Part shown: positions 44,831-55,987 of the stretch, in pieces
Numbering within the stretch: the first letter of the stretch is position 1
Layout of the letters: every line of letters begins with the position of its first letter
Assembly (NCBI RefSeq): GCF_023073715.1
Contig: NZ_JADPKA010000029.1
Span: 372,001 to 436,000 of the forward strand
Direction: 5' to 3'
Length of the DNA: 64,000 bases
Origin: Bradyrhizobium sp. 164
GTDB lineage: Bacteria > Pseudomonadota > Alphaproteobacteria > Rhizobiales > Xanthobacteraceae
Made by a program: the position numbers and the translations under genes
The notes under the pieces: generated by a model
What the model saw: only the letters and a program-made list of their open reading frames with translations
The model's database searches: none
Told to the model about the DNA's origin: nothing

Positions 44831-45936
44831 GCGATCAGTCGCTCCGTTTCGGGGTCGAAAAGGCAAATACGGCGCGTGTCGAGCGCAAAGGAGGCGGACG
44901 CGCCGGGCGCGGGGCGGATATCGGGCGAGACGCGCGCCATCGCGGGCTCGCCCCCGAGCCGCAGCAACACCATGGTCTCGGCTCCAGTCGGCTCGACCAT
45001 CTCTACCGGCGCGTCGACGAGGACAGGCGCGTCGCCGGAAAATGCGCGGCTGCCTTCGGCAATGCATTCCGGCCTGATGCCAAACACCACCTCGCGACCG
45101 ACGAAGGATGCCGCGGCGTCATATCCTCGAAGGCGAAGACGAACCTCCTCCGGCCGCCCGGCGCCGATCACGACCACCGGCCCGTCATTCCCGTTCTCGA
45201 GCCGTGCCGGCATGGTATTCATTGGCGGCGAACCCATGAAACGCGCGACGAACAGATTGGCCGGGTAGCGGTACACGGTATCGGGGTCGGCGAATTGCTG
45301 CACGCTACCCTGATGCATCACGGCGATCCGCGTCGCCATGGTCATCGCTTCGATCTGGTCGTGGGTGACATAGACGATGGTGGCGCCGATCCGCTGGTGC
45401 AGCCGCTTGATCTCCATCCGCATTTCGACGCGCAGCTTGGCGTCGAGATTGGACAGCGGCTCGTCGAACAGGAAGAGCAGGGGATTGCGCACCAGCGCCC
45501 GCCCCATCGCCACACGCTGGCGCTGGCCGCCGGACAATTGCGACGGCTTGCGGCCGAGCAGCGGCTCGATCTGGAGCAGCTTCGCCACGTTCGCGACCGC
45601 CTTCTCCTGCTCGGTCTTCGGCACATGGCGGCATTCCATGCCGAAGGTGATGTTCTGGCGCACGGTCATCGACGGATAGAGCGCGTAGGACTGGAACACC
45701 ATGGCGATGTCGCGGTCCTTGGGCGGGATGTCGTTGACGATGCGCCCGCCAATCTCGATCGTCCCCGCGCTCGGTCGGTCGAGCCCGGCGACGATGTTGA
45801 GCAGCGTGGACTTGCCGCAGCCGGATGGCCCGACGAGGACCGTGAACTCGCCGCTCTCGATGTCGAGATCGACGCCCTTCAGTACCTCGAGGTTGGCGTA
45901 CCGCTTGGACAGGGCGCGAATGCTCAGTGCTGCCAT
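44827..45936 (-). CDS. CUT1 sugar ABC transporter ATPase (MalK/UgpC-like)
   Basis: The 369-residue protein has Walker A VGPSGCGKST (near residue 36), signature LSGGQRQRVAMGRALVR, Walker B LFLFDEPLSNLD and a C-terminal TOBE/OB domain typical of MalK and UgpC. It drives the MalF/MalG-type permeases encoded upstream, from which it is separated by 10 bases. Confidence 0.94.
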   Translation of the reverse strand: MAALSIRALSKRYANLEVLKGVDLDIESGEFTVLVGPSGCGKSTLLNIVAGLDRPSAGTIEIGGRIVNDIPPKDRDIAMVFQSYALYPSMTVRQNITFGMECRHVPKTEQEKAVANVAKLLQIEPLLGRKPSQLSGGQRQRVAMGRALVRNPLLFLFDEPLSNLDAKLRVEMRMEIKRLHQRIGATIVYVTHDQIEAMTMATRIAVMHQGSVQQFADPDTVYRYPANLFVARFMGSPPMNTMPARLENGNDGPVVVIGAGRPEEVRLRLRGYDAAASFVGREVVFGIRPECIAEGSRAFSGDAPVLVDAPVEMVEPTGAETMVLLRLGGEPAMARVSPDIRPAPGASASFALDTRRICLFDPETERLIA

Positions 45937-45946
45937 GACAAATCCA

Positions 45947-46804
45947 TCATTTCACTGCGCCGGCGGTAAGGCCGCGCACGAAGTACCTGCCGCCGAGGAG
46001 ATAGATCAACAAAGTGGGCAGGGCTGCGATGATCACCGCCGCGCTCTGCACGCCGTGCTGCGGGATATCTGCGACTGCAGCAGACAGCGCGATGAGAGCG
46101 GCCGTGACCGGCTGCTGTTGGCCGCTTGTGAACGTCACGCCATAGAGAAACTCGTTCCAGATGTGCGTGAACTGCCAGATCACGGTGACGATCAGGATGG
46201 GAGCCGAGAGCGGCAGAATGATGCGCCAGAAAATGCGAAAGAACCCGGCCCCATCGATGCGCGCGGCCCTGATCAATTCATGGGGCACGGCGGCATAGTA
46301 GTTTCGGCAGAACAACGTGGTGAAGGACAGCCCCTGGATCGTGTGAATCAGCACGAGGCCCGTCAGCGTGTTGATGAGACCGATGTCCCGCAGCACGATT
46401 GTCCAGGGCAGCAATCGCATCTGCTGGGGAAGGAAGAGGCCGAGGGTCACGATGCCGTAGATCCAGGTATCTCCGCGAAAACGCCAGAGCGACACGGCGT
46501 AGCCGGCGATCGCACCGAGCATGGTCGAGAAAATCGTCGCGGGAATCGTGATGAATGCCGAGTTCAGCATGTACGGTCTGATGCCGGCGCAGGTCTCGGC
46601 CACGCAGAATCCGCTCCAGGCAGTGGCGTAATTGCTCCAAGCCCAGTGTTTCGGCCAGCCGATCATCGAGGCCTGCGCGATTTCCTCATTGGTGCGGAGC
46701 GAGTTCAGCACGACAACGACCAACGGCGTGAGCCATGCCGCCGCGATCAGCAATACGATGAGATAGATCGATATCCGACTTGGTGCGAAGGTTCTGTCAC
46801 GCAT
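45947..46804 (-). CDS. CUT1 sugar ABC permease (MalG-like)
   Basis: The 285-residue membrane protein has six predicted spans and the EAA loop ELIRAARIDGAGFFRIFWRI followed by PLSAPIL, the contact site for the ATPase. ATG 46804 (MRDRTFAPSRI) overlaps the end of the preceding permease by eight bases and is preferred to one at 46843. It forms the channel together with the MalF-like subunit. Confidence 0.92.
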   Translation of the reverse strand: MRDRTFAPSRISIYLIVLLIAAAWLTPLVVVVLNSLRTNEEIAQASMIGWPKHWAWSNYATAWSGFCVAETCAGIRPYMLNSAFITIPATIFSTMLGAIAGYAVSLWRFRGDTWIYGIVTLGLFLPQQMRLLPWTIVLRDIGLINTLTGLVLIHTIQGLSFTTLFCRNYYAAVPHELIRAARIDGAGFFRIFWRIILPLSAPILIVTVIWQFTHIWNEFLYGVTFTSGQQQPVTAALIALSAAVADIPQHGVQSAAVIIAALPTLLIYLLGGRYFVRGLTAGAVK

Positions 46805-47726
46805 GAATAGCACGCCGCCGCTGGACATAACGCCACGCTGCATAGGGCAGCAGGACCGCGAGAAGAATGAGCAACATCAGCACCGCCGCCGCCGCCCCCC
46901 GGCCGAGCAGGCTGCGCTGGAACATCAGGTCGTAGACGACAAGGGCCGGCAGCTGGGTCGCGATTCCCGGTCCGCCGTTGGTGAGCGCGCGGACGAGGTC
47001 GAAGGCCGAAATCGCAAACTGCAGCTGCACCACGATCACGGTGATGGTGATCGGCCACAGCGTCGGCAAAATGACGCGCCGGTAGATTCGGATCGGACCG
47101 GCACCGTCGATCTGCGCGGCCTTGATGATGTCGGCGTCGACAGATCTGAGGCCGGCAAGAAAGAGCGCCATGGCAAAGCCGGAGGATTGCCAGATCGCGG
47201 CGATGACAATGGTCCAGATGGCCATGTCGCGGTCAATCAGCCAATCGAACTTGAAGGAGGTCCAGCCGAGATCGTGCACCAGTTTCTGGATCCCGATGCC
47301 AGGACTGAGCAACCAGCTCCAGACCGTGCCCGTCACCACGAACGACACCGCAAGGGGGTAGAGGAAGATGGATCTCAGCAGGTTCTCGCCGCGAATGCGC
47401 TGGTCGAGCAGGATCGCAAGGACAAGCCCGGTCACCACGCTCAGCAGCACGAAAGCGCTGCCGAACAGTAGGAGATTATCGAAGGCGATCTGCCAATTCC
47501 GCGATGCCGCGACCGCCGTGTAGTTGCGCAAACCCACCCAGCCCGAGACCGGGACCAGAGTGGATGGCGTGAAAGAAATCCAGATCGTCCACAGCGAGAA
47601 CGACACGAGGTGCAGAGCGGACAGCAGCAGCGGCACCCAGATCATCAGATATTCAGGCAGCCGGCGCAGCGCGCCCGCAATCGCCGGCCGGACGGGCCGC
47701 GTTGCTATGGAGACGGTATCGATCAA
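46797..47726 (-). CDS. CUT1 sugar ABC permease (MalF-like)
   Basis: The 309-residue permease has six predicted spans and the EAA-type motif IKAAQIDGAGPIRIYRRVI near residue 210. It lacks the extra periplasmic domain of E. coli MalF, as usual for shorter CUT1 members. Its start overlaps the binding-protein stop by four bases. Confidence 0.92.
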   Translation of the reverse strand: MIDTVSIATRPVRPAIAGALRRLPEYLMIWVPLLLSALHLVSFSLWTIWISFTPSTLVPVSGWVGLRNYTAVAASRNWQIAFDNLLLFGSAFVLLSVVTGLVLAILLDQRIRGENLLRSIFLYPLAVSFVVTGTVWSWLLSPGIGIQKLVHDLGWTSFKFDWLIDRDMAIWTIVIAAIWQSSGFAMALFLAGLRSVDADIIKAAQIDGAGPIRIYRRVILPTLWPITITVIVVQLQFAISAFDLVRALTNGGPGIATQLPALVVYDLMFQRSLLGRGAAAAVLMLLILLAVLLPYAAWRYVQRRRAIHA

Positions 47727-49009
47727 CGCGCGCCCTCGACGGCCTCGGCGAGGCGGGTGACCGCCTGCTCCGGCTTGATCGTCTTGTTCTTCACATATTC
47801 GGTGATCACGTCGATCATCGCAGCGGTCATACCGTTCTCCTGCGCCATATTGTGCGCGAGGCTCAGGACCGCCTGATTGCTGGCGATAGCGTCTTTCAGA
47901 GCTGCTGCGGTCCGCCGTTGACCATCCGACCAGCCTTCACCGGAAAGATCGACATCGGTGCGCACGGGTATCGATCCCGTAATCTGCGAATACATCGTCT
48001 GGATCGCTGGATCCATGACGAGCTGGGCCATCAGCGTCTGGCCGGCTTGGAGGTCGGGCTCCTTGCGCTGCCAGAATATGAACGCATCGGCATTCAACAG
48101 AAAGACCGGCTTGGTATTGTCGCTCGGGCCAGGGGCGATGATGAAGTCGTCGAACTTGAAACCGGCGTTGCGCAACACGCCCTGTGCCCACCCGCCCATG
48201 ATCATCATGCCCATGTCGCCGTCGACGAAGCGCTTCAGGTTGGTCGAAAAGTGTTGAGCACCGACGTTGGGATCCATCCAGTCGGCGATCTTGCGCACCT
48301 GTGCGAAGGCAGCGCCTACCTCGGGCCCCTTCAATGCCTTCTCGTCAAGATTCATGATGGCTGCGCGGTAGGAGGCGGGACTGATGCCGGCGAGAGCGGC
48401 CTCGAATTTCTGGCCATCGTCGGGGCGGGTACCACCGTTAGCGATGGGATAAGTGACGCCGCCCGCTTTCATTTTTTCGGCAAGGTCGTTGAAGTCGGTC
48501 CATGTGACGGGGATCTTGCCGGCCTTGGCCTTGTCCATCGCGCGCTTGGAGAGAAACAGCATGTTGGTGCTGTAGATCTGCAGCGGCAGTGCAATCCATT
48601 TGCCGCCCGGCTTGTGCAGTCGTGCAAGATCAGGAGCGACAACCTTTTCGTAGCCGACGGCCGCAACAAGGTCGTCGAGATTGACGGTTGGAGCAATCTT
48701 CGACCAGGCCGCAATCTCCGGGCCCTTGAGCTGCGAACAGGCCGGTGGATCGCCGGCCATGATCTGAGCGCGTAGCTTGTTCATCATCTCGGTGGTGAAC
48801 CCGGGGACTGGCGAGTGCTGCCAAACCCCGCCTTTCTCCTCGAATTTCTTGCCGAGCGCGGTGATAGCCGCCCCATCGCTGCCTGCGGACCATTGCGAGA
48901 TCGCGGTCAGGCGCGGCTTGACCGCGCCTTGCGCGCGGGCAAAGGCCGGCAGCGCGAGCGCGGCGGCAGATCCAGCGAGCAGACGACGCCTTGTTGTTGT
49001 GATCGGCAT
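47723..49009 (-). CDS. CUT1 extracellular sugar-binding protein, Tat-exported
   Basis: The 428-residue protein starts with a twin-arginine signal (TTRRRLLAGSAAALALP) cut near AFARAQ, and then the SBP_bac_1 pattern, SQWSAGSDGAAITALGKKF, WIALPLQIYSTNMLFLSKRA and GDMGMMIMGGWAQGV. It captures the substrate for the MalF/G-type permeases. Substrate not predictable from sequence; neighbours (SDR, ROK) suggest a sugar or sugar alcohol. Confidence 0.93.
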   Translation of the reverse strand: MPITTTRRRLLAGSAAALALPAFARAQGAVKPRLTAISQWSAGSDGAAITALGKKFEEKGGVWQHSPVPGFTTEMMNKLRAQIMAGDPPACSQLKGPEIAAWSKIAPTVNLDDLVAAVGYEKVVAPDLARLHKPGGKWIALPLQIYSTNMLFLSKRAMDKAKAGKIPVTWTDFNDLAEKMKAGGVTYPIANGGTRPDDGQKFEAALAGISPASYRAAIMNLDEKALKGPEVGAAFAQVRKIADWMDPNVGAQHFSTNLKRFVDGDMGMMIMGGWAQGVLRNAGFKFDDFIIAPGPSDNTKPVFLLNADAFIFWQRKEPDLQAGQTLMAQLVMDPAIQTMYSQITGSIPVRTDVDLSGEGWSDGQRRTAAALKDAIASNQAVLSLAHNMAQENGMTAAMIDVITEYVKNKTIKPEQAVTRLAEAVEGAR

Positions 49010-49066
49010 GGCAAGTTCCTCCGTTTTAGGTGCTTTGCGCGTTGAGGCCGAACGACTTGGCGCATG

Positions 49067-50257
49067 TCAGGCGGCCTCCCTCGATGTGGCGGGCATGCCG
49101 CCGCGGCTGGCCAGGCAAAAGGCGGCGAAAGCGAGGGCAGCCTGCGGATCGTTGCCGGTCGAGGGTGGCACGAAAGCGATGGACACTTGCGCCAATGTCC
49201 GGCCGCCCAGCAGGCAGGCGTCGATCCCCTCGACCACGGCATTGCGATCGTCGTCGGAGAGAAGCGATGGCCAGCCGCTGATGGCGACGCCATCGCATGG
49301 CTTCACGTTCAGCGTGTTGCCGATCGCAAGGCCAAGCCGGAACAGCCGCCGCCGCAACTCCTGGCGCACCCGCCCCGAGCGCGGGATCGTGTGCACCCAT
49401 TGGCTGCCGGGCTGGAGCAATTCGGCGTCGGAGATGTCGAGGAGCTCGGCCAAGGCGGCGAGCGAAGTATAGGCCTCGACACAGCCGAGATGGCCGCAGC
49501 GGCAGCGCGGTCCGTCCGGTCCAAATACCATGTGGCCCAGTTCGACCGGCTGGAGTGCATCGGCTTCAGTCGGGTCATCCATCCACGCGCCGGCAACGCC
49601 ATGGCTGACAAAGACGAACAGATGCGTGCCGCTGAATGGATAGTTCTGCGTGCGGCAGCGGTGAAAGGTGGCGTGCGCCACCACGGAATTGGTGAATTCC
49701 AGCGGCACGCCGGCAAACATCTCGCCGATCAGGCCGCTGATGCGCCCGACGTCGCAGGGGATGATCGGATTGCCGGATATGGTCAAGCGGCCAAGGCCCG
49801 GAATGGAGACGCCGATCTGTGACAGTGTGATGTGGCGGCGGCGCGTCCAGTCGCGCAGCAATGTCATCGCTTCGCGGAACACGCGGCCGACCGTCTCGAC
49901 CGTCGGCGCTTTCGGCAACGGCAGGCGCTCGGTGTAATGCAGCTCGCCGGAGAGACCGCCGACGCCGACGCTGAGCCATTGGGCGGTCAGCTCAACAGCT
50001 GCGAGCGCCACCGAGCCGTCGAGGGACACGAGGCCCGTCGGGCCGCCGACGTAAGGGGCAGGGCGCCGCACTTCCTCGATCAGGCGTTCGGCCTTGAGGT
50101 CGAGCAGGATGCGCGACAGGCTCGCCTCGGACAGGCGCACCGCCTTCGCCAGCGGCGGCCGAAACGAGCCGCCCGACTGCAGCAAGTGAGTCAAAATGGC
50201 AGCGCGCGTCTGCCGCCGACTTCTCGGCTGCTCCGGCATTTCCATCCCAGTCGTCAT
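49067..50257 (-). CDS. ROK-family (NagC/XylR-type) transcriptional regulator
   Basis: The 396-residue protein has an N-terminal winged helix-turn-helix (about residues 15-75, LLQSGGSFRPPLAKAVRLSE) and a ROK sugar-kinase-fold domain. The zinc motif of ROK proteins is seen as CRCGHLGCVEAY. It is the first gene of the minus-strand operon and the likely sugar-responsive repressor of the importer, 57 bases upstream of the binding-protein gene. The kinase catalytic signature is not intact, so a regulatory role is expected. Confidence 0.92.
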   Translation of the reverse strand: MTTGMEMPEQPRSRRQTRAAILTHLLQSGGSFRPPLAKAVRLSEASLSRILLDLKAERLIEEVRRPAPYVGGPTGLVSLDGSVALAAVELTAQWLSVGVGGLSGELHYTERLPLPKAPTVETVGRVFREAMTLLRDWTRRRHITLSQIGVSIPGLGRLTISGNPIIPCDVGRISGLIGEMFAGVPLEFTNSVVAHATFHRCRTQNYPFSGTHLFVFVSHGVAGAWMDDPTEADALQPVELGHMVFGPDGPRCRCGHLGCVEAYTSLAALAELLDISDAELLQPGSQWVHTIPRSGRVRQELRRRLFRLGLAIGNTLNVKPCDGVAISGWPSLLSDDDRNAVVEGIDACLLGGRTLAQVSIAFVPPSTGNDPQAALAFAAFCLASRGGMPATSREAA

Positions 50258-50422
50258 TCTTACTTAGTGTAAGAATTTGCGCGCGGAGCGTTTCGGCTGT
50301 CAAGCGATTACCGCTCCGATGCGCCGACTTGTTGTTGTGCGAGGCAGCAAGTTTGTACCGGTGGGAAACCTCGCTGCCGATGGTGCGCTCAGTGATGGGC
50401 GCGCCATCGTGGATGGCCGAAC

Positions 50423-50454
50423 AAAAACGGCGCCATTGTGAGATGGCGCCGTTT
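50423..50454 (-). terminator. Intrinsic terminator of gltA
   Basis: AAACGGCGCCAT and ATGGCGCCGTTT (50425-50436 and 50443-50454) form a 12-bp stem; on the minus strand it is followed by TTTTTGT. It lies 22 bases past the citrate synthase stop codon. Confidence 0.88.
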
Positions 50455-50476
50455 CGAAAGCCGTGATGGTTCGAAC

Positions 50477-51781
<1,305 letters not shown>

Positions 51782-51927
51782 CGTAGGTCCCCGATGTGTG
51801 GTGAAACGGGCCGGAGCCGGAGCCCCAAAGGAGATCGTTGGGGGGCAGGCCGGATGTTCCAGAATGTACGGGGAGATGGGTATATTATTGCTGTGTGCGC
51901 TGCAAGATCACCGCACGCATGGTCGAC

Positions 51928-53355
51928 TTACGTCGTAGACTGATCTTTAAGCCGGCCCAGGCTTTCCTGGCGTCCAAGGACCTCCAAAACCTCAAAAATA
52001 CCAGGCGAGGTGGTCCGCCCCGTCAGTGCGGCCCGCAAGGGCTGGGCGACCGCGCCGAGCTTGAGACTATTTTCCTCGGCAAAACTGCGCAGCGCAGCTT
52101 CCGTGCTGGCGCCGCTCCATGTCTCGACTTTCTCCAGCGCGGAATGAAGCTGGCCGATCAGCTTGCGGTTCTCGGCTGTCAGCAGCGCCTGCGCCTTGGC
52201 ATCGAGCTGCAACGGGCGGTCGGCAAAGATGAAGTAGGCGCCATCGATCAGCTCGATCAGCGTCTTGGCGCGCTCCTTCAGGGCCGGCATGGCCTTCAGG
52301 AGCTGCGCCCGCGTGTTGTCGTTTAACTTGGCCTTGATCTCGTCGCGGCTGGGCACGACGTGATCGAGCACATCTTCGAACATCTTCACGAGTGATTGAT
52401 CGTCGGCATGACGGATGTAATGGCCGTTGAGGTTTTCCAGCTTGGCGAAATCGAAGCGGGCGGCGGCGCGGCCGACGCCGGCGAGGTCGAACGCTGCGAT
52501 CATCTCCTCGGTCGAGAAGATCTCCTGGTCGCCATGGCTCCAGCCGAGCCGGACGAGGTAGTTACGCAGCGCCGCCGGGAGGTAGCCCATGGCGCGATAA
52601 GCATCGACGCCGAGCGCGCCGTGGCGCTTCGACAGCTTCGAGCCGTCCGGGCCGTGGATCAGGGGGATGTGGGACATGCTCGGCAGCGTCCAGCCCATCG
52701 CATCGTAGATCTGCTTCTGGCGGGCGGCGTTGATCAGATGGTCGTCGCCGCGAATGACATGGGTGACGCCCATGTCGTGATCATCCACGACCACTGCGAG
52801 CATGTAGGTCGGATTGCCATCGCCGCGCAGAAGCACGAGGTCGTCGAGGTTCTCGTTCTGCCAGACCACGCGGCCCTGGACCTGGTCCTCGATCACGGTC
52901 TCGCCGGTCTGCGGCGCGCGCAGGCGAATGGTGGGCTTCACATCGGTCGGGGCGGTCGCCGGGTCGCGGTCGCGCCATAGGCCGTCATAGAGGCGGGTAC
53001 GGCCCTCTGCGCGCGCCTTCTCGCGCATGGCGGCGAGTTCTTCGGCCGTGGCGTAGCAGCGATAGGCTTTGCCGTCGGCGAGCAGCTGCTCGGCGACCTC
53101 GCGGTGGCGGGCGGCGCGGGCGAACTGGTAGATGACCTCGCCGTCCCAGCCGAGCTCAAGCCATTTGAGTCCATCGAGTATGGCAGCGATGGCGGCCTCG
53201 GTGGAGCGCTCGCGGTCCGTGTCCTCGATCCGCAGCAGCATCTTGCCGCCGTGCTTCTTCGCATAGAGCCAGTTGAACAGCGCCGTGCGGGCGCCTCCGA
53301 TATGGAGGAAGCCGGTCGGCGAGGGAGCGAAGCGCGTGACGACGGAATCGGTCAT
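51928..53355 (-). CDS. gltX: Glutamyl-tRNA synthetase
   Basis: The 475-residue class I enzyme has the HIGH motif as [17 protein letters not shown] near residue 17 and the KMSKS motif as [12 protein letters not shown] near residue 240. It charges tRNA-Glu. It is divergent from glnS across a 143-base shared promoter region. Confidence 0.95.
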   Translation of the reverse strand: MTDSVVTRFAPSPTGFLHIGGARTALFNWLYAKKHGGKMLLRIEDTDRERSTEAAIAAILDGLKWLELGWDGEVIYQFARAARHREVAEQLLADGKAYRCYATAEELAAMREKARAEGRTRLYDGLWRDRDPATAPTDVKPTIRLRAPQTGETVIEDQVQGRVVWQNENLDDLVLLRGDGNPTYMLAVVVDDHDMGVTHVIRGDDHLINAARQKQIYDAMGWTLPSMSHIPLIHGPDGSKLSKRHGALGVDAYRAMGYLPAALRNYLVRLGWSHGDQEIFSTEEMIAAFDLAGVGRAAARFDFAKLENLNGHYIRHADDQSLVKMFEDVLDHVVPSRDEIKAKLNDNTRAQLLKAMPALKERAKTLIELIDGAYFIFADRPLQLDAKAQALLTAENRKLIGQLHSALEKVETWSGASTEAALRSFAEENSLKLGAVAQPLRAALTGRTTSPGIFEVLEVLGRQESLGRLKDQSTT

Positions 53356-53498
53356 TCTTGGCAGGGCCTATGCATGGGAAGCGGTGGTGTATAGCAGGAA
53401 CGGGACATAACTAAAGCCCGTCGGCGGACCTCGTGGGCCTTGGCGCGGCCACACGAATTTGGCAGAAGAACCGCTGATTTCCCTACAGGATTTTCGTA

Positions 53499-55175
53499 AT
53501 GACAGAACCGGTGGCGACTGAGGTTGGGCGCGATTTCATTCGTGACATCATCCAGGCCGATCTCGATCAGGGCAAGTACAAGGAGATCGTGACCCGGTTC
53601 CCGCCGGAGCCGAACGGCTATCTGCATATCGGCCACGCCAAGTCGATCGCACTCAATTTCGGCATCGCGCAGGAGTTTCCAGGCCGCTGCCATTTGCGCT
53701 TCGACGACACCAATCCGATCAAGGAAGAACAGGAATATATCGACTCCATCCAGGCCGACGTGCGCTGGCTCGGTTTCGACTGGGGCAAGAACCTGTTCTT
53801 CGCCTCCGACTATTTCGATCGCCTCTATGAATGGGCGGAGCAGCTGATCCGCGACGGTCTCGCCTATGTCGACGACCAGACCCAGGAGGAGATCCGCCTC
53901 ACGCGCGGCACGCTGACCGAGCCCGGCAGGAACTCGCCGTTCCGCGAGCGCACGGTGGAGGAGAATCTCGAGCTGTTCCGCCGCATGAAGGCCGGCGAAT
54001 TCCCGAACGGGGCGCGCGTGCTGCGGGCCAAGATCGACATGGCCGCGGGCAACATCAATCTGCGCGACCCCGTGCTGTATCGCATCCTGCATGCGCATCA
54101 TCCGCGCACCGGCACCAAATGGAGCATTTATCCGAGCTACGATTATGCCCACGGCCAGTCGGATGCGATCGAGGGCATCACGCACTCGATCTGCACGCTG
54201 GAGTTCGAGGACCACCGCCCGCTCTATGACTGGTTCATCGAGAAGCTGCCGGTGCCCTCGAAGCCGCACCAGTACGAGTTCGCGCGGCTGAACCTGACTT
54301 ACACGCTGCTGTCGAAGCGCGTGCTGACCCAGCTCGTTCGCGACGGCCATGTCGCGGGCTGGGACGATCCGCGCATGCCGACCATCGCGGGGATGCGCCG
54401 CCGCGGCGTGCCGCCGGCCGCGCTGCGCGAATTCGTCAGGCGCATCGGCGTCGCCAAGGCCAACAGCGTGGTTGACGTCGGCATGCTCGAGTTCTGCATC
54501 CGCGAGGAACTAAACCGCACGGCGCAGCGCCGCATGGCGGTGCTGAAGCCGCTGAAAGTGGTGATCGAGAACTATCCGGAGGGGCAGGTCGAGGAGCTCG
54601 AGGCGATCAACCACCCGGATGACCCCAGCGCCGGCACGCGCAAGATCAGCTTCGGCCGCGAGCTCTATATCGAGCGCGACGACTTCATGGAGAACCCGCC
54701 GAAGAAATTCTTCCGCCTGTCGCCAGGCAACGAGGTGCGGCTGCGCTATGCCTATTTCGTCAAGTGCACCGGCGTGATCAAGAACGACGCAGGCGAGGTG
54801 GTGGAGCTGCGCTGCACCTACGATCCCGCGACCAAGGGCGGCAACGCGCCCGATGGCCGCAAGGTCAAGGCGACGATGCACTGGCTGCCGGCAGCGACGT
54901 CGAAGCCTGCTGAAATCCGCATCTACAACCAGCTGTTCTCCAATCCGAGCCCGGACGCCTCGAATTTCGCGGCCGATCTCAACCCGCAGTCGCTGGAGAT
55001 CTTGTCCGATGCGCGGATCGAGGCATCGGTCGCGGAGAGCAATTCGACCGAGCCGATGCAGTTCGAGCGCCAGGGCTATTTCGTGCGCGACAAGGACTCG
55101 ACGCCGGGCAAGCCGGTGTTTTCGCGCACCATCGGTCTGCGCGACACGTTTGCAAAGGAAGTCGCGAAAGGTTGA
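53499..55175 (+). CDS. glnS: Glutaminyl-tRNA synthetase
   Basis: The 558-residue protein matches GlnRS (E. coli 554): [51 protein letters not shown] as the KMSKS motif, and C-terminal beta-barrels of the anticodon domain. GlnRS charges tRNA-Gln directly; many alphaproteobacteria instead use GatCAB on misacylated Glu-tRNA-Gln, so its presence is notable. It is divergent from gltX, its evolutionary parent type. Confidence 0.95.
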   Translation: MTEPVATEVGRDFIRDIIQADLDQGKYKEIVTRFPPEPNGYLHIGHAKSIALNFGIAQEFPGRCHLRFDDTNPIKEEQEYIDSIQADVRWLGFDWGKNLFFASDYFDRLYEWAEQLIRDGLAYVDDQTQEEIRLTRGTLTEPGRNSPFRERTVEENLELFRRMKAGEFPNGARVLRAKIDMAAGNINLRDPVLYRILHAHHPRTGTKWSIYPSYDYAHGQSDAIEGITHSICTLEFEDHRPLYDWFIEKLPVPSKPHQYEFARLNLTYTLLSKRVLTQLVRDGHVAGWDDPRMPTIAGMRRRGVPPAALREFVRRIGVAKANSVVDVGMLEFCIREELNRTAQRRMAVLKPLKVVIENYPEGQVEELEAINHPDDPSAGTRKISFGRELYIERDDFMENPPKKFFRLSPGNEVRLRYAYFVKCTGVIKNDAGEVVELRCTYDPATKGGNAPDGRKVKATMHWLPAATSKPAEIRIYNQLFSNPSPDASNFAADLNPQSLEILSDARIEASVAESNSTEPMQFERQGYFVRDKDSTPGKPVFSRTIGLRDTFAKEVAKG

Positions 55176-55182
55176 GGCACCC

Positions 55183-55569
55183 ATGAGCAACGAAACCGAC
55201 GCCATCGTTTCCGCCATCATCGCGAAATGGTGCGCCGGCTTCGCGACGCTCGACGCCGCCGCGCTGTCCTCGCTCTATGCGAGCAACGCATTCTTCTTCG
55301 GCTCCAACCCGAAACTCTATCGGGGCAGGGACGGCGTTGCGGACTATTTCAACGGCCTGCCGCGATGGCGCAAGCCGAGTGCGACGTTTTCCGAGGTGCA
55401 TGCCGCGCAGGCAGGTCCTGACATGATCAACATGGCGGCAACCGTCTCGTTCGACCTCGCCGGCGAGCGTCCTGATCTCGTCGTCAAGGTGAGCTGGGTC
55501 ATCATCCGCGAGGACGGCGCGTGGAAGATCGTCAACCACCATGCCTCGTCGAAGGAACCGCTGATCTGA
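55183..55569 (+). CDS. NTF2/SnoaL-like small protein
   Basis: The 128-residue protein has the NTF2-like cone-fold pattern: a helix with IIAKWCAGFATLDAAALSSL, YRGRDGVADYFNGL, and the closing strand WKIVNHHASSK. It belongs to the group annotated as SgcJ/calcium-kinase-II-association-like proteins, of unknown substrate. It follows glnS by 7 bases and is probably on the same transcript. Confidence 0.78.
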   Translation: MSNETDAIVSAIIAKWCAGFATLDAAALSSLYASNAFFFGSNPKLYRGRDGVADYFNGLPRWRKPSATFSEVHAAQAGPDMINMAATVSFDLAGERPDLVVKVSWVIIREDGAWKIVNHHASSKEPLI

Positions 55570-55658
55570 CGAGCGGGCGGCACACGGCATCGTCATTTTC
55601 GCGTGGGAAACGAACGCGCGCCTCTGACGTTGGGGTGAATCCAAACGAGGGTCCATCC

Positions 55659-55892
55659 ATGCAGAACATCGCAGAACATATGGAAATCATCGGCGCCGAT
55701 GGCGTCCATATCGGCACCGTCGATCGCGTTGAGGGCAACCGCATCAAGCTGACCAAGAAGGACAGCGGCGAGGGCCGCCACAAGGGCCACCATCATTTCA
55801 TCGATAAGGGTCTCGTTGCCGACGTCGAAGGCAACAAGGTCCGCCTCTCGGCCAAGGCCTCGGTCGCCGTGACCATGGAAGAGGAAAAGTAG
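55659..55892 (+). CDS. DUF2171 protein
   Basis: The 77-residue protein matches DUF2171: MEIIGADGVHIGTVDRVEG, RIKLTKKDSG, HHFIDKGLVADVEGNKVRLS. It has no signal and looks like a small PRC-barrel-type beta protein. ATG 55659 follows ACGAGGG. Often duplicated in Bradyrhizobium; function unknown. Confidence 0.8.
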   Translation: MQNIAEHMEIIGADGVHIGTVDRVEGNRIKLTKKDSGEGRHKGHHHFIDKGLVADVEGNKVRLSAKASVAVTMEEEK

Positions 55893-55987
55893 GGGACGTC
55901 CAAGTTCGTTCCTGATCCGTACCGCTATTCGCACAGCCGCACGTTCCGGTAGCCTCTGCACCTATCGCGTATCGTAAGGTGCAGGGA

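Noticed and set aside
43277..45268. 663-codon plus-strand frame across lpxB, the SDR and ATPase genes
   Set aside because: It overlaps three genes in other frames and shows no family motifs.
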